NCBI GenBank assembly: GCA_023392125.1
Contig: JAEVZS010000009.1
Coordinates: 137,279-201,278 of the forward strand
Direction of reading: 5' to 3'
DNA: 64,000 bases
From: Bacteroidota bacterium
GTDB lineage: Bacteria; Bacteroidota; Bacteroidia; Cytophagales; Cytophagaceae
The notes under the pieces are model-generated. The model had not been told where the DNA came from. It worked only from the letters and a program-made list of their open reading frames with translations, and did no database searches. The position numbers and the translations under genes are program-made. Below, piece after piece: positions 17,157 through 25,774 of the stretch; position 1 is the stretch's first letter; every line of letters starts with the position of its first letter.

Positions 17157-18395
17157 TTATTCAAACTTTCTCAGATGTGCCAGTCGCTGGTACAACGGCG
17201 GATGTGAATAATGCATAAACACATAAGCCGGATGAGGATTGAGATTGGATAAATTTTTAACTGACAGCTTCTTTAACGCATCCATCAATGGCCGGGCTCC
17301 ATACGTTTCAGCAGCATACCCGTCCGCTTCGTATTCGTTTTTCCGACTCAGTAAATTCATTACCAATCCGATGATTTCAGATATAGGTGAAAACAGAATG
17401 CCGAAAGCAATCAAATTAAGATGTACCGCCCAGGCGCTGCTCCCCAAAGCCATTGAAATATCCGGATTAAACACAAACCAGCTGAGAATATATAAGATAA
17501 TACCAGTCTGGAAAATGGAAAGAGCCAAACCGGAAAGAATATGCTTTTTCTTAAAGTGGCCGACTTCGTGTGCCAGAACTGCAACAAGCTCTTCTGTAGA
17601 ATGATTGGCAATCAGGGTATCATACAGAACAATTTTCTTCTTTTTTCCTATTCCTGAAAAATAGGCATTGGCTTTAGTGGATCTTTTGGAGCCATCGATT
17701 ATGAAAATATTATCGAGTGCGAATCCTGTCTTTTTGCTGTAAGATTCAATAGCACCCCGCAGTTCTCCGCTTTCAAGCGGAGTAAGCTTATTAAACATGG
17801 GCACTATAAGCGATGTATAGAACATGTTGACCAAGACCATCAGGACGCTTATAAAAATCCAGAAATAAATCCAGAAGGATTGTCCGATTGTCAGAATCAG
17901 ATATAAAAGTGTCCCGGCAACAATGCCACCTATAATCACAGTCAGAAACAATCCTTTGATTTTGTCTCCGATAAAAATGCCGGGCGTGGTTTTATTAAAT
18001 CCGAATTTTTGCTCGATAACAAAAGTCTTGTAAATGCTAAAGGGCAGATTGATAACATCAGAAATTATAAATATCAAGCCAAAAAAAGCGAGAGAAACCC
18101 AAAGCGGGCTGCTTATATTGCTTTCCAGCCATGTATTGATGGTACCAAAGAAACCCGAAGAAAGCACAGTCAGGATTATGACAAGATTAAATATGGAAGA
18201 GAAGAAGCCAAGATTCATATTGGCTTTCTGATATTCAACTGACTTTTGGTATTCAGCCTGATCATAAAGACCAGTCAATTCCTGAGGAATTCCTTTTTTT
18301 GAATGTTGCAGATTAAGAATATCCAGGGCTTTTTCAAGTGCGAAGTCAGCAACCAGAATAATGAGTATTATATGTAAAATAGTTTCGGGAGTCAT
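17157..18395 (-). CDS. M48 family metallopeptidase (CAAX prenyl protease 1 / Ste24-like)
   Basis: 412 residues, the full Ste24-type length. Several hydrophobic membrane segments cover residues 1-20, 60-85, 100-125, 150-180 and 185-210. The zinc site is HEVGHFKKKH, with the third ligand Glu in NEYEADGYA. The family cleaves membrane or misfolded proteins at the inner membrane; bacteria lack prenylated CAAX proteins, so quality control is the more likely job. It follows hldD by 44 bases on the same strand, so the two are probably co-transcribed. Confidence 0.93.
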   Translation of the reverse strand: MTPETILHIILIILVADFALEKALDILNLQHSKKGIPQELTGLYDQAEYQKSVEYQKANMNLGFFSSIFNLVIILTVLSSGFFGTINTWLESNISSPLWVSLAFFGLIFIISDVINLPFSIYKTFVIEQKFGFNKTTPGIFIGDKIKGLFLTVIIGGIVAGTLLYLILTIGQSFWIYFWIFISVLMVLVNMFYTSLIVPMFNKLTPLESGELRGAIESYSKKTGFALDNIFIIDGSKRSTKANAYFSGIGKKKKIVLYDTLIANHSTEELVAVLAHEVGHFKKKHILSGLALSIFQTGIILYILSWFVFNPDISMALGSSAWAVHLNLIAFGILFSPISEIIGLVMNLLSRKNEYEADGYAAETYGARPLMDALKKLSVKNLSNLNPHPAYVFMHYSHPPLYQRLAHLRKFE

Positions 18396-18439
18396 AACTA
18401 GATAATTAATTTGATAAAAGGCGATAAAAACCGGATGGC

Positions 18440-19405
18440 CTAGAAATAAAGACCTTTGCCAAGATAGTTTGTGACATAATCACGGATCCCTTCTTCGAGC
18501 GATCTGAATCCCTTATCATATCCCAGATGTATCAGCTTATTCATGGGCGCTTCGGTAAAATACTGATAGGTATCCCGAATATCTTCCGGAATATCGATAT
18601 AAGCGATTTTCTCTTCCTTACCCATAGCCTTAAAAACATTGCTGACAAGATCATAAAATGAACGGGCCTGCCCGCATCCGAGATTGTACAGGCCTGAATC
18701 TTTACGACGGTGCATCAGAAAGCTAATGACCTCGCATACATCTTTTACATAAACAAAATCTCTCATTTGCTGACCATCTTTATACTCTTCCTTATGGGAG
18801 CGGAACAGCTTCATAGCTCCAGTCTGATTAATCTGATGATAGGCATGGAATATGACAGACGCCATTCTGCCTTTGTGATACTCATTGGGGCCATATACAT
18901 TAAAAAACTTTAAGCCAGCCCAGAAAAAAGGCTTTTTTTCCTGTTGCAAAGCCCAGATATCAAAATCATTCTTGGATTCACCATACGGGTTGAGGGGTTT
19001 TAGACGGGTAATAACAGCCTCATCATCCTTGTATCCCAACTCACCGTTACCATAGGTCGCAGCAGAAGAAGCATAAATAAGCGGAATCTGATAGTTTACG
19101 CAGGCATTCCAGATATTTTTGCTGTAGTTAAGATTCAGTTCATCAAAAATTGCTTTGTTGAACTCCGTGGTATCCGTACGGGCTCCAAGGTGAAAAATAA
19201 ACTCTACCAGATGGTGATTCCGGTCAAGCCAGCTGAAAAAATCCTTTCGGTCCACTTTTTCCTGGATCTTTTTTCCCTCCAGGTTTAAATTCTTATCTGC
19301 TCTCGAAAAGTCATCTACAGCAATAATGTAATTGAAGTTTTCCTGATTAAGTTTTTCAATCAGACAACTGCCAATAAATCCGGCCGCCCCCGTCACTACC
19401 ATCAT
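18440..19405 (-). CDS. hldD: ADP-L-glycero-D-manno-heptose 6-epimerase
   Basis: 321 residues. An NAD(P)-binding Rossmann start (VTGAAGFIGS), the catalytic Tyr-Lys in NPYGESK, and the RTDTTE and KFFNVYGPNEYHKGRMAS stretches characteristic of HldD/RfaD. It converts ADP-D-glycero- to ADP-L-glycero-manno-heptose for the lipopolysaccharide inner core, in the cytoplasm. The start has two adjacent ATG codons (19405 and 19402); either works. Other heptose genes are not in the window. LpxB lies 2.4 kb away on the other strand. Confidence 0.94.
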   Translation of the reverse strand: MMVVTGAAGFIGSCLIEKLNQENFNYIIAVDDFSRADKNLNLEGKKIQEKVDRKDFFSWLDRNHHLVEFIFHLGARTDTTEFNKAIFDELNLNYSKNIWNACVNYQIPLIYASSAATYGNGELGYKDDEAVITRLKPLNPYGESKNDFDIWALQQEKKPFFWAGLKFFNVYGPNEYHKGRMASVIFHAYHQINQTGAMKLFRSHKEEYKDGQQMRDFVYVKDVCEVISFLMHRRKDSGLYNLGCGQARSFYDLVSNVFKAMGKEEKIAYIDIPEDIRDTYQYFTEAPMNKLIHLGYDKGFRSLEEGIRDYVTNYLGKGLYF

Positions 19406-19470
19406 GGTCGTTAAAGTTTAATTTTTTGTTGGTTTCAGAAAATAAGGCCTAAATTTACGAAAAAATATGA

Positions 19471-20349
19471 ATGAAGCAGGAACGCTTTACTTGTTTAATC
19501 ATATGGTTGCTGATTTATATCGGATTTTCCTGTACCAGAACCATTGAGCGAAAAGCTGAAAATTCGTTTACTGATGATCTTGGCAGAGAAATCACTATTC
19601 ACAGTACGTCCCGGATATTGTCGCTTACTCCTTCCGTTACAGAGCTTATAGCAACTTTCATCGGGCAGGATCGCATTATTGCCCGCACTCCCTATGACAG
19701 TCTGCCTGAGTGGCTGCTGGATAAGCCGTTAATCAGCAATTATCCTGTAGACTTTGAAAAAATTATAGCAATGGCTCCGGATCTGGTTTTGGCCAAAGAA
19801 GGTATGGTCTCCATAGAAGATGTCCAAAAAATCAGTGATCTTGGTATTCCGGTATATATGCAGCGCATTGATTCACTCAGTGATATTACCAGAAGTATCA
19901 GACGTCTCGGACTGTTGCTTGACAGAGAAGCAGAAGCCAACCGGGCTGCAGACTCCCTCGAAAAGGTAATAAGCAGTGTTTCGTATCCGGATAAGCCGGG
20001 AGAACGCCCTTCTGTGCTATTGTTGATCTCCGAAGAGCCTGTTTTCGCTTACGGATTAAACAGCTATGCCAGTGATATGATCGTGGCTGCCGGCGGTAAA
20101 AATGCTATTCCGACATTGTACGACAATCCGTTTCCCGCGCTTCAGCGGGAATATATTCTGAAAATCAACCCGGACATCATTATAGGGGTTGATTCTTCAG
20201 CCATGCTACGCCTTTACCCTGAGTTATCCGTCCTGAAAGCTTTTAGTTCAGGCAGCGTGCACAAAATGAATATGGAACTGATTTCCAAACCAGGGCCAAG
20301 AGTGGCAGAAGGTATCAAAGAATTAAACCGTCTGATCTATGCGCACTAG
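19471..20349 (+). CDS. periplasmic-binding lipoprotein of a BtuF/FecB-type metal-chelate importer
   Basis: 292 residues; signal peptide with lipobox (GFSC). The DDLGREITI start followed by RILSLTPSVTELIATF and the later AGGKNAI and INPDIIIGVD are typical of class III binding proteins for cobalamin, haem or siderophores. The substrate cannot be told from sequence, though the SLTPSVTEL form is commonest in cobalamin-binding BtuF. It overlaps the permease gene by 11 bases, so the two are translationally coupled. No ATP-binding subunit follows. Confidence 0.87.
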   Translation: MKQERFTCLIIWLLIYIGFSCTRTIERKAENSFTDDLGREITIHSTSRILSLTPSVTELIATFIGQDRIIARTPYDSLPEWLLDKPLISNYPVDFEKIIAMAPDLVLAKEGMVSIEDVQKISDLGIPVYMQRIDSLSDITRSIRRLGLLLDREAEANRAADSLEKVISSVSYPDKPGERPSVLLLISEEPVFAYGLNSYASDMIVAAGGKNAIPTLYDNPFPALQREYILKINPDIIIGVDSSAMLRLYPELSVLKAFSSGSVHKMNMELISKPGPRVAEGIKELNRLIYAH

Positions 20350-21343
20350 CTTTCGGCTGCTTTTCTGGCCTGTTGTACTCATATTGACATGCTGGCTGGG
20401 AGCTGGCGCCGGGTCCGTAGATACCACGGCCGGAGATATCTGGAGGACTCTGATCAGCTTTTCTTCTGACCGGACAATTGATTATATTATCTTCAATATA
20501 CGCATCCCGCGAATTTTACTTGCCTTCCTTACAGGATCATCGCTTGCGTTAAGTGGTTTCCTTATGCAGGCCATGGTCAATAACCCGCTTGCAGATCCTT
20601 ATATCCTTGGTACTGCCTCCGGCGCATCTCTCGGGGTAAATATAAGCTACCTTGGGGTGATACCATTTTTTTCTGCATCCGTATATTCTTCGTCTGTTGC
20701 GGCTTTTGCCGGAGCATTGCTTATAACCCTGACCGGCATAGCCGTAGCATACGACAAAGGCGGTTTACAACCCGCCAGATTATTGCTTGCAGGGGTAGCC
20801 TTATCCTCTCTTTCGCTCGCAATCACGACAATGCTGATTTATGTATATTCATCAGATAATAAGCTTAAAAAAGTTATTTTCTGGAGTATGGGAAGCCTCG
20901 AAAGCGCATCCTGGGAAAAGCTTCCGCTTCTGGCTTTCTGTTTAGCTTTTTCAACCATTCTTTTTACTTTTTTTACTCCGCAGCTAACCATGCTGTTGCT
21001 GGGAGACTCCAGAGCGGCCAGCCTTGGAGTCAACGTAAACCGGCTTCGGTGGTTTATTCTGCTCGGAGCTACACTTCTTACTGCGCTTGCCGTAGCTGTA
21101 GCAGGTCCGGTCGGATTTATCGGGCTGATGGTTCCTCATTTTGTGAGAGGCTTGTGGGGAGTACACAACAAATACATCATTCTTGATTGTATATTATCCG
21201 GTGGTGTTTTTTTATCTGTTTGTGATTCAGTTGGTAAAATCGTTTTCAGAGATATTTCTCTGCCTATTGGTATTATTACTTCCTTTTTAGGAATACCATT
21301 CTTCGTATATTTGTTGACAAAAAAGAATTTTCGCTTTAGCTAG
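20339..21343 (+). CDS. FecCD/BtuC family ABC transporter permease
   Basis: 334 residues with about nine to ten hydrophobic segments. Family motifs include RIPRILLAF, G-x-x-LALSG-x-x-MQ, NPLADPYILGTASGASLG and the ATPase-coupling region GPVGFIGLMVPHFVR. It forms the inner membrane channel for a cobalamin, haem or siderophore importer with the lipoprotein encoded just upstream. The matching ATPase (BtuD/FecE-like) would be expected next but queD begins one base after the stop, so the ATPase must be elsewhere. Confidence 0.93.
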   Translation: MRTSFRLLFWPVVLILTCWLGAGAGSVDTTAGDIWRTLISFSSDRTIDYIIFNIRIPRILLAFLTGSSLALSGFLMQAMVNNPLADPYILGTASGASLGVNISYLGVIPFFSASVYSSSVAAFAGALLITLTGIAVAYDKGGLQPARLLLAGVALSSLSLAITTMLIYVYSSDNKLKKVIFWSMGSLESASWEKLPLLAFCLAFSTILFTFFTPQLTMLLLGDSRAASLGVNVNRLRWFILLGATLLTALAVAVAGPVGFIGLMVPHFVRGLWGVHNKYIILDCILSGGVFLSVCDSVGKIVFRDISLPIGIITSFLGIPFFVYLLTKKNFRFS

Positions 21344-21757
21344 ATGATATATATATCCAGAAAAGAGCATTTTAACGCAGCGCACAAGCTGTACAATCCC
21401 AAGTGGTCAAAAGAAAAAAATCAGGAGGTGTTTGGACCGTGTGCCAATGAAAACTGGCATGGCCACAATTTTGAGCTTATAGTAACAGTGAAAGGTACTC
21501 CTGACCCCGATACCGGTTTTGTTATTGATCTGAAAAAGCTTAGCAAGCTGATCAGAAGCAGTGTAATTGAGAAACTTGATCATAAAAACCTGAATCTGGA
21601 TGTGGATTTTATGAAAGATAAAATGGCCAGCACGGAAAATCTTGCCATCGAAATCTGGAAAATACTTCAGCCCCGGATTCAGGAAATTTCTGATGCCGGA
21701 CTTCATAGCATAAAACTCTATGAAACTCCAAGAAATTACGTAGAGTATTTTGGTTAA
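21344..21757 (+). CDS. queD: 6-carboxytetrahydropterin synthase (QueD / PTPS family)
   Basis: 137 residues. Zinc ligands are in HFNAAH and WHGHNF; the catalytic Cys is in FGPCANENWHGHN, and the C-terminal pterin-binding Glu is in KLYETPRN. QueD turns 7,8-dihydroneopterin triphosphate into 6-carboxytetrahydropterin, an early step toward queuosine in tRNA. The ATG follows the permease stop directly, and lpxB starts six bases after the stop. A pyruvoyl-tetrahydropterin synthase role is possible but less likely in this phylum. Confidence 0.9.
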   Translation: MIYISRKEHFNAAHKLYNPKWSKEKNQEVFGPCANENWHGHNFELIVTVKGTPDPDTGFVIDLKKLSKLIRSSVIEKLDHKNLNLDVDFMKDKMASTENLAIEIWKILQPRIQEISDAGLHSIKLYETPRNYVEYFG

Positions 21758-21763
21758 ATCACA

Positions 21764-22870
21764 ATGAAGTACTATATCATAGCAGGAGAGCGATCCGGAG
21801 ATTTACATGCTGGCAATCTCTGTAAGGCGCTGCTAAGGGCAGCCCCGGATGTAAGTCTGAGAGGAGTGGGAGGTGAGCAAATGTCAGCTGCCGGAGTGGG
21901 CCTGTTTATGCACTATAAGGCAATATCTTTCATGGGCTTTGCCGAAGTGTTTCTGAATCTTCACAAGATATCCAGAGCCTTGGCGGATGTAAAAAAAGAT
22001 CTGGATACCTATCGGCCTGATGCGGTGATATTAGTGGATTTTGCGGGATTTAACATGAAAATAGCCCGATATGCACGAGAGAAGGGGATTAAGGTTTTTT
22101 ATTATATATCACCCAAGGTATGGGCCTGGAATCAGAAACGCGCCTACAAGATCAAGGAGCTGGTAGACCGTTTGTTTGTTATTCTTCCCTTTGAAAAACA
22201 GTTTTTTGAGCAGTTCGGCTATTACAATGTTGACTACGTTGGAAATCCTCTGCTAGATGCAATCCGGAATTTTCGGCCGGAAGCAGATTTCCGAAGCAGA
22301 TTTCCCGATGACAAACCCCTGGTTGCCGTACTTGCCGGTAGCCGGAAACAGGAGGTAAGCGCTATGGGAAGCAAGCTGCAGGCAATTGCCGGGCAGCTGC
22401 CGGATATGCAGTTTGTAGTTGCAGCCGTCGATAATCTCGATGATGAACTATACGCAGCCTTCCGGGGACCGAATATTCAGCTACTCAAAAACAACACCTA
22501 CAATTTGCTTTCCGTAGCAGATGCGTCCATCACTACTTCCGGCACCGCCACACTTGAAACTGCACTTTTTCATTGTCCGCAGGTCGTTGTTTATAAGACC
22601 AGCACACTTACCTATATGATAGCTAAAAGACTTATCAAAATTCCTTTTATATCGCTTGTTAACCTGATCGCGGGTAAAGAGATAGTCAAAGAATTAATTC
22701 AGGATGAATTCAGTACCACCCGCGTAGTTGAGGAACTGTCTGAAATTCTTCCGGGAGGCATAAAAAGAACGAAGATGATGGAAGAGTACAAGGAGCTTGA
22801 TGGTTTAATGGGATCTCCGGGGGCATCCGAAAAGACTGCCAGGCTTATTCTTGAATATTCCGGGAAATAG
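21764..22870 (+). CDS. lpxB: lipid-A-disaccharide synthase
   Basis: 368 residues, normal for this GT19 glycosyltransferase. It starts with AGERSGDLHAG and continues with GVGGEQM, the KVWAWNQKRAYKI segment, YVGNPLLDA, and TTSGTATLETALF near the nucleotide site. It joins UDP-2,3-diacylglucosamine and lipid X to form the lipid A disaccharide at the inner face of the inner membrane. It is last in the operon 19471-22870; the grouping with a chelate importer and queD is tight by spacing but has no obvious single pathway. Confidence 0.96.
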   Translation: MKYYIIAGERSGDLHAGNLCKALLRAAPDVSLRGVGGEQMSAAGVGLFMHYKAISFMGFAEVFLNLHKISRALADVKKDLDTYRPDAVILVDFAGFNMKIARYAREKGIKVFYYISPKVWAWNQKRAYKIKELVDRLFVILPFEKQFFEQFGYYNVDYVGNPLLDAIRNFRPEADFRSRFPDDKPLVAVLAGSRKQEVSAMGSKLQAIAGQLPDMQFVVAAVDNLDDELYAAFRGPNIQLLKNNTYNLLSVADASITTSGTATLETALFHCPQVVVYKTSTLTYMIAKRLIKIPFISLVNLIAGKEIVKELIQDEFSTTRVVEELSEILPGGIKRTKMMEEYKELDGLMGSPGASEKTARLILEYSGK

Positions 22871-22878
22871 TTTACAGC

Positions 22879-22901
22879 ACGCTGACAAATTTCGTCAGCG
22901 T
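22879..22901 (+). terminator. weak terminator-like hairpin after lpxB
   Basis: ACGCTGAC and GTCAGCGT form an eight-base stem with a seven-base loop; the following sequence TATAATCC has no real U-tract, so it may be an attenuating or mRNA-end structure rather than a full terminator. Confidence 0.35.
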
Positions 22902-23013
22902 TATAATCCCCGTATTTGCTGCCATTTATCGCCAAGAACAGAAAAATAGAGGAGTAATATCAATATATGCCGGGATAAATCCTGCGATTTTTGTGTTATT
23001 AGTATAGATAATC

Positions 23014-23020
23014 GGGAGGA
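23014..23020 (+). promoter_or_regulatory. strong Shine-Dalgarno site
   Basis: GGGAGGA lies five bases before the ATG at 23026 and fixes the start of the PRC-barrel gene. Confidence 0.55.
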
Positions 23021-23025
23021 CAGGA

Positions 23026-23670
23026 ATGCGGATAGGGAAATACAAAAAACTCGGGGCAGTAGCAACCAAATATAAAGTAGCAGATAAGCAAAACGATGTA
23101 CGGGGCTGGGTTGTAGTAGGAGCAAATGGTCATAAGGTCGGTTATATCGATGAACTGATTGTAGATATCCGGAAAAAGAAAGTGCAGTTTCTCGACGTAT
23201 TACTTAATATAGCTTTCAGCCCTTCTGAAGGCAAACATATTCTGGTTCCGATTGAGCTCGCCACCATATACAGTCAGAAAAAAGTGGTATGCGTCAATCA
23301 TCTCAGCACTTCCCTTGTCAATTCATATCCTTCCTATACCGGAGTGGTAGACAATGAAATTGAAAATAAAATACGAGATTTTCTGGCAGGTAATTTAAAT
23401 GCCAAAACCATGTTGACCGACCAGCTGAGCCCCAAAAGACTGGAAAATGTGTCTAACGAAATCCGGCTCGAATCGGATTCAGATCTGATCATGCGTTTAA
23501 AAAAGGAGCGTGACATGGCGGTAGCCGAAAGAGATTTGCTGCTGGATGAGAATCTGAAATTGCGCAAAACCATAGAAAAATACGAGAATACCTCTGAGCA
23601 GGAAACAGAAAAAGAGTACAAATCGGGACTAACGGATTGCGATGATGTAGATACAGGACGAAAGTGTTAA
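23026..23670 (+). CDS. PRC-barrel domain protein with C-terminal coiled coil
   Basis: 214 residues. Residues 25-95 fit the PRC-barrel pattern: GWVVVGANGHKVGYIDELIVDI, a short strand with QFLDVLL, then GKHILVPIELATI. A linker and a charged coiled coil (about 155-195, RLKKERDMAVAERDLLLDEN) follow. PRC-barrels occur in RimM, photosynthetic reaction centre H subunits and many stress-linked bacterial proteins. The stand-alone type is of unknown function and often osmotically or stationary-phase induced. It has no signal peptide. It is monocistronic by position. Confidence 0.75.
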   Translation: MRIGKYKKLGAVATKYKVADKQNDVRGWVVVGANGHKVGYIDELIVDIRKKKVQFLDVLLNIAFSPSEGKHILVPIELATIYSQKKVVCVNHLSTSLVNSYPSYTGVVDNEIENKIRDFLAGNLNAKTMLTDQLSPKRLENVSNEIRLESDSDLIMRLKKERDMAVAERDLLLDENLKLRKTIEKYENTSEQETEKEYKSGLTDCDDVDTGRKC

Positions 23671-23707
23671 ACGATCACATTTTAGATATGTTGTTCACAT
23701 TCGTTTT

Positions 23708-23735
23708 TTGTATCCGCTTTAATTGATTACCTTTG
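23708..23735 (+). promoter_or_regulatory. Bacteroidota promoter before deaD
   Basis: TTG at 23708-23710 and TACCTTTG at 23728-23735 are separated by 17 bases, matching the -33/-7 consensus. Transcription would start near 23742, about 40 bases before the ATG. Confidence 0.6.
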
Positions 23736-23782
23736 CCAGGAATTTAACGTCTGTTTTTCCTGTTTAAGGAAAGCTGATATAT

Positions 23783-25495
23783 ATGATATTATTTGAAGAA
23801 CTAGGACTAAACAATGAGGTCCTAAAAGGAATTGAAGAGCTAGGCTTTCAGTCCCCAACCCCAATCCAGAAGGAAGTTGTAGGTTATTTGTTAGAAGAAT
23901 CCCGCGATGTTATTGCACTTGCTCAGACCGGTACAGGAAAAACTGCCGCTTTTGGTCTGCCTTTATGCCAACTGACAGACAAAACTACCCAGAAAATTCA
24001 GGCCCTGGTACTGGCCCCCACGAGAGAATTATGCGTACAGATTGCTAATGAAATCCGTAATTACGGAAAGTATGTAAAAGGCCTGAAAATTGAGCCTGTG
24101 TACGGAGGAGAAAGTATTGAAAAACAAACTAAAAGTATTTCTGTGCCTCCTCAGATTCTGATTGCCACTCCGGGAAGATTAACCGATTTTATCAAACGGA
24201 GAAAAGTAAACCTTTCTACAGTTCAATGGCTTGTGCTTGATGAAGCCGACGAAATGCTGGATATGGGTTTTGAAGAAGATATCAAGTTCATACTCGGACA
24301 AACTCCCGAAGAACGTCGTACCTTATTGTTTTCTGCTACTATGTCCAGAGAAGTTATGGAAGTAGCGCAGGAATACATGGTCGATCCTGTAGAGATTGCC
24401 GTCGGTGGTAAAAATACCGGAAACGCCAATGTTGAGCACCATTATTATCTGATCGAGAACAAAAACCGCTATAATGCTCTGAAAAGGCTTGCGGATTTAT
24501 ATCCGGATATTTACGGTATTGTTTTTTGCCGTACCCGAAGAGAAACCAAGGAAGTTGCTGACCTTCTAACCAGAGACGGTTATAATGCAGACGCTCTGCA
24601 CGGAGATTTGTCACAGGCTCAGCGTGATTCCGTAATGAAAAAATTCAGGGATAAGAATCTCAACCTGCTTGTTGCAACTGACGTAGCCGCAAGAGGGCTG
24701 GATGTCAACAACCTTTCACACGTTATCAATTATAACCTGCCTGACGATACAGAAACCTATACCCATAGAAGCGGACGGACAGGCAGAGCGGGGAAAACAG
24801 GAATATCTATTGCGCTCGCCACCCGAAGCGACAGGCAAAAGATCTATCAGATCGAAAAGAAAATACAGCTTGCTTTTGTCCGGATGCAGCTTCCGAATGC
24901 AGACGAAGTGCTCCAAAAGCAGATTTTGAATTTCGTTGATAAAGTAGAGAAGACTGAAATTAACCAGGAACAGTTAAAATCGTTAATGGCTGATGTGTAT
25001 GCCCGCCTGGAACATTTCGATAAAGAAGAACTGATTAATCACTTTATCAGTCATGAAGTCACCAGATTCCTTCAGTATTATCAAAATACTCCTGATCTGG
25101 ATCTTAATATAAAAGAAGACCGCGGCAGAGACAGAGACAGGGGAGGAGACAGAAGTGGCAGCAGAGAACGAGGCCTTAAAGGTAGAGAAAGAAGCTCCGG
25201 AAAAGTGAAGCTCGAAGTAAATCTTGGCTCCAAAGACGGGCTGAATCCTGCCAAATTATTGGGAATTCTTAATGAAACCAGTGGTAATAACGACTTACGT
25301 GTCGGAAAAATTGAAATTGGCAAGCGCTCTACCATTTTTGAGGTTAACCCCAAAGATTCTGACGGACTTCTTTCCCAATTCAATAGCAAGTTCAAAAACC
25401 AGAGCCTGAATTTACAGATAGCCATCGAACAGCGTTCTTCTCCATCCAGAAGAGACAATGGCTCCTCGCCAGGCGGAAGAAGAAGACGGTTCTAA
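23783..25495 (+). CDS. deaD: DEAD-box RNA helicase, DeaD/CsdA-like, with DbpA-type RNA-binding domain
   Basis: 570 residues with all core motifs intact: AQTGTGKT, PTREL, TPGR, DEAD in VLDEADEMLDMGF, SAT, ATDVAARGLD and HRSGRTGR. After a helical dimer-like segment comes an Arg/Asp/Gly-rich linker (about 440-475), a DbpA/RNA-binding domain (about 475-550) starting KLEVNLGSKDGL, and a basic tail GGRRRRF. It unwinds structured RNA in ribosome assembly and at low temperature. It has its own promoter and a downstream inverted repeat with a T-run. Two other helicase-like genes are in the window, and only one of those has intact motifs. Confidence 0.94.
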   Translation: MILFEELGLNNEVLKGIEELGFQSPTPIQKEVVGYLLEESRDVIALAQTGTGKTAAFGLPLCQLTDKTTQKIQALVLAPTRELCVQIANEIRNYGKYVKGLKIEPVYGGESIEKQTKSISVPPQILIATPGRLTDFIKRRKVNLSTVQWLVLDEADEMLDMGFEEDIKFILGQTPEERRTLLFSATMSREVMEVAQEYMVDPVEIAVGGKNTGNANVEHHYYLIENKNRYNALKRLADLYPDIYGIVFCRTRRETKEVADLLTRDGYNADALHGDLSQAQRDSVMKKFRDKNLNLLVATDVAARGLDVNNLSHVINYNLPDDTETYTHRSGRTGRAGKTGISIALATRSDRQKIYQIEKKIQLAFVRMQLPNADEVLQKQILNFVDKVEKTEINQEQLKSLMADVYARLEHFDKEELINHFISHEVTRFLQYYQNTPDLDLNIKEDRGRDRDRGGDRSGSRERGLKGRERSSGKVKLEVNLGSKDGLNPAKLLGILNETSGNNDLRVGKIEIGKRSTIFEVNPKDSDGLLSQFNSKFKNQSLNLQIAIEQRSSPSRRDNGSSPGGRRRRF

Positions 25496-25518
25496 CCGGC
25501 AATATTGACTTTATTACT

Positions 25519-25599
25519 AATACAATCTCCGGATTATTTTGTTACAGTCCTGAATACATAGTACTGACTAACAAAAGAGCCAGAGATTGTATTTTTTTT
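25519..25599 (+). terminator. long-stem terminator or structured 3' element after deaD
   Basis: AATACAATCTC (25519-25529) pairs perfectly with GAGATTGTATT (25583-25593), followed by a run of Ts to 25599. The 53-base loop contains smaller complementary pieces (AGTC/GACT). It fits a terminator but the long loop suggests a larger fold. Confidence 0.5.
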
Positions 25600-25774
25600 C
25601 ACAATGCCGTTTACCTTTACAGGGTATAGTCGTATTCACGTTGAATTTTTGAACGGGGAGCTCCTTAAAATATATGAGAATTTGCAATTTAGGTTGTGTA
25701 TAATCCTTTAATTATATAATTTATCCTCAAATTTCGTGTTTATTAAGTAAAGGTTCTCATTAACATCGTTAAGT

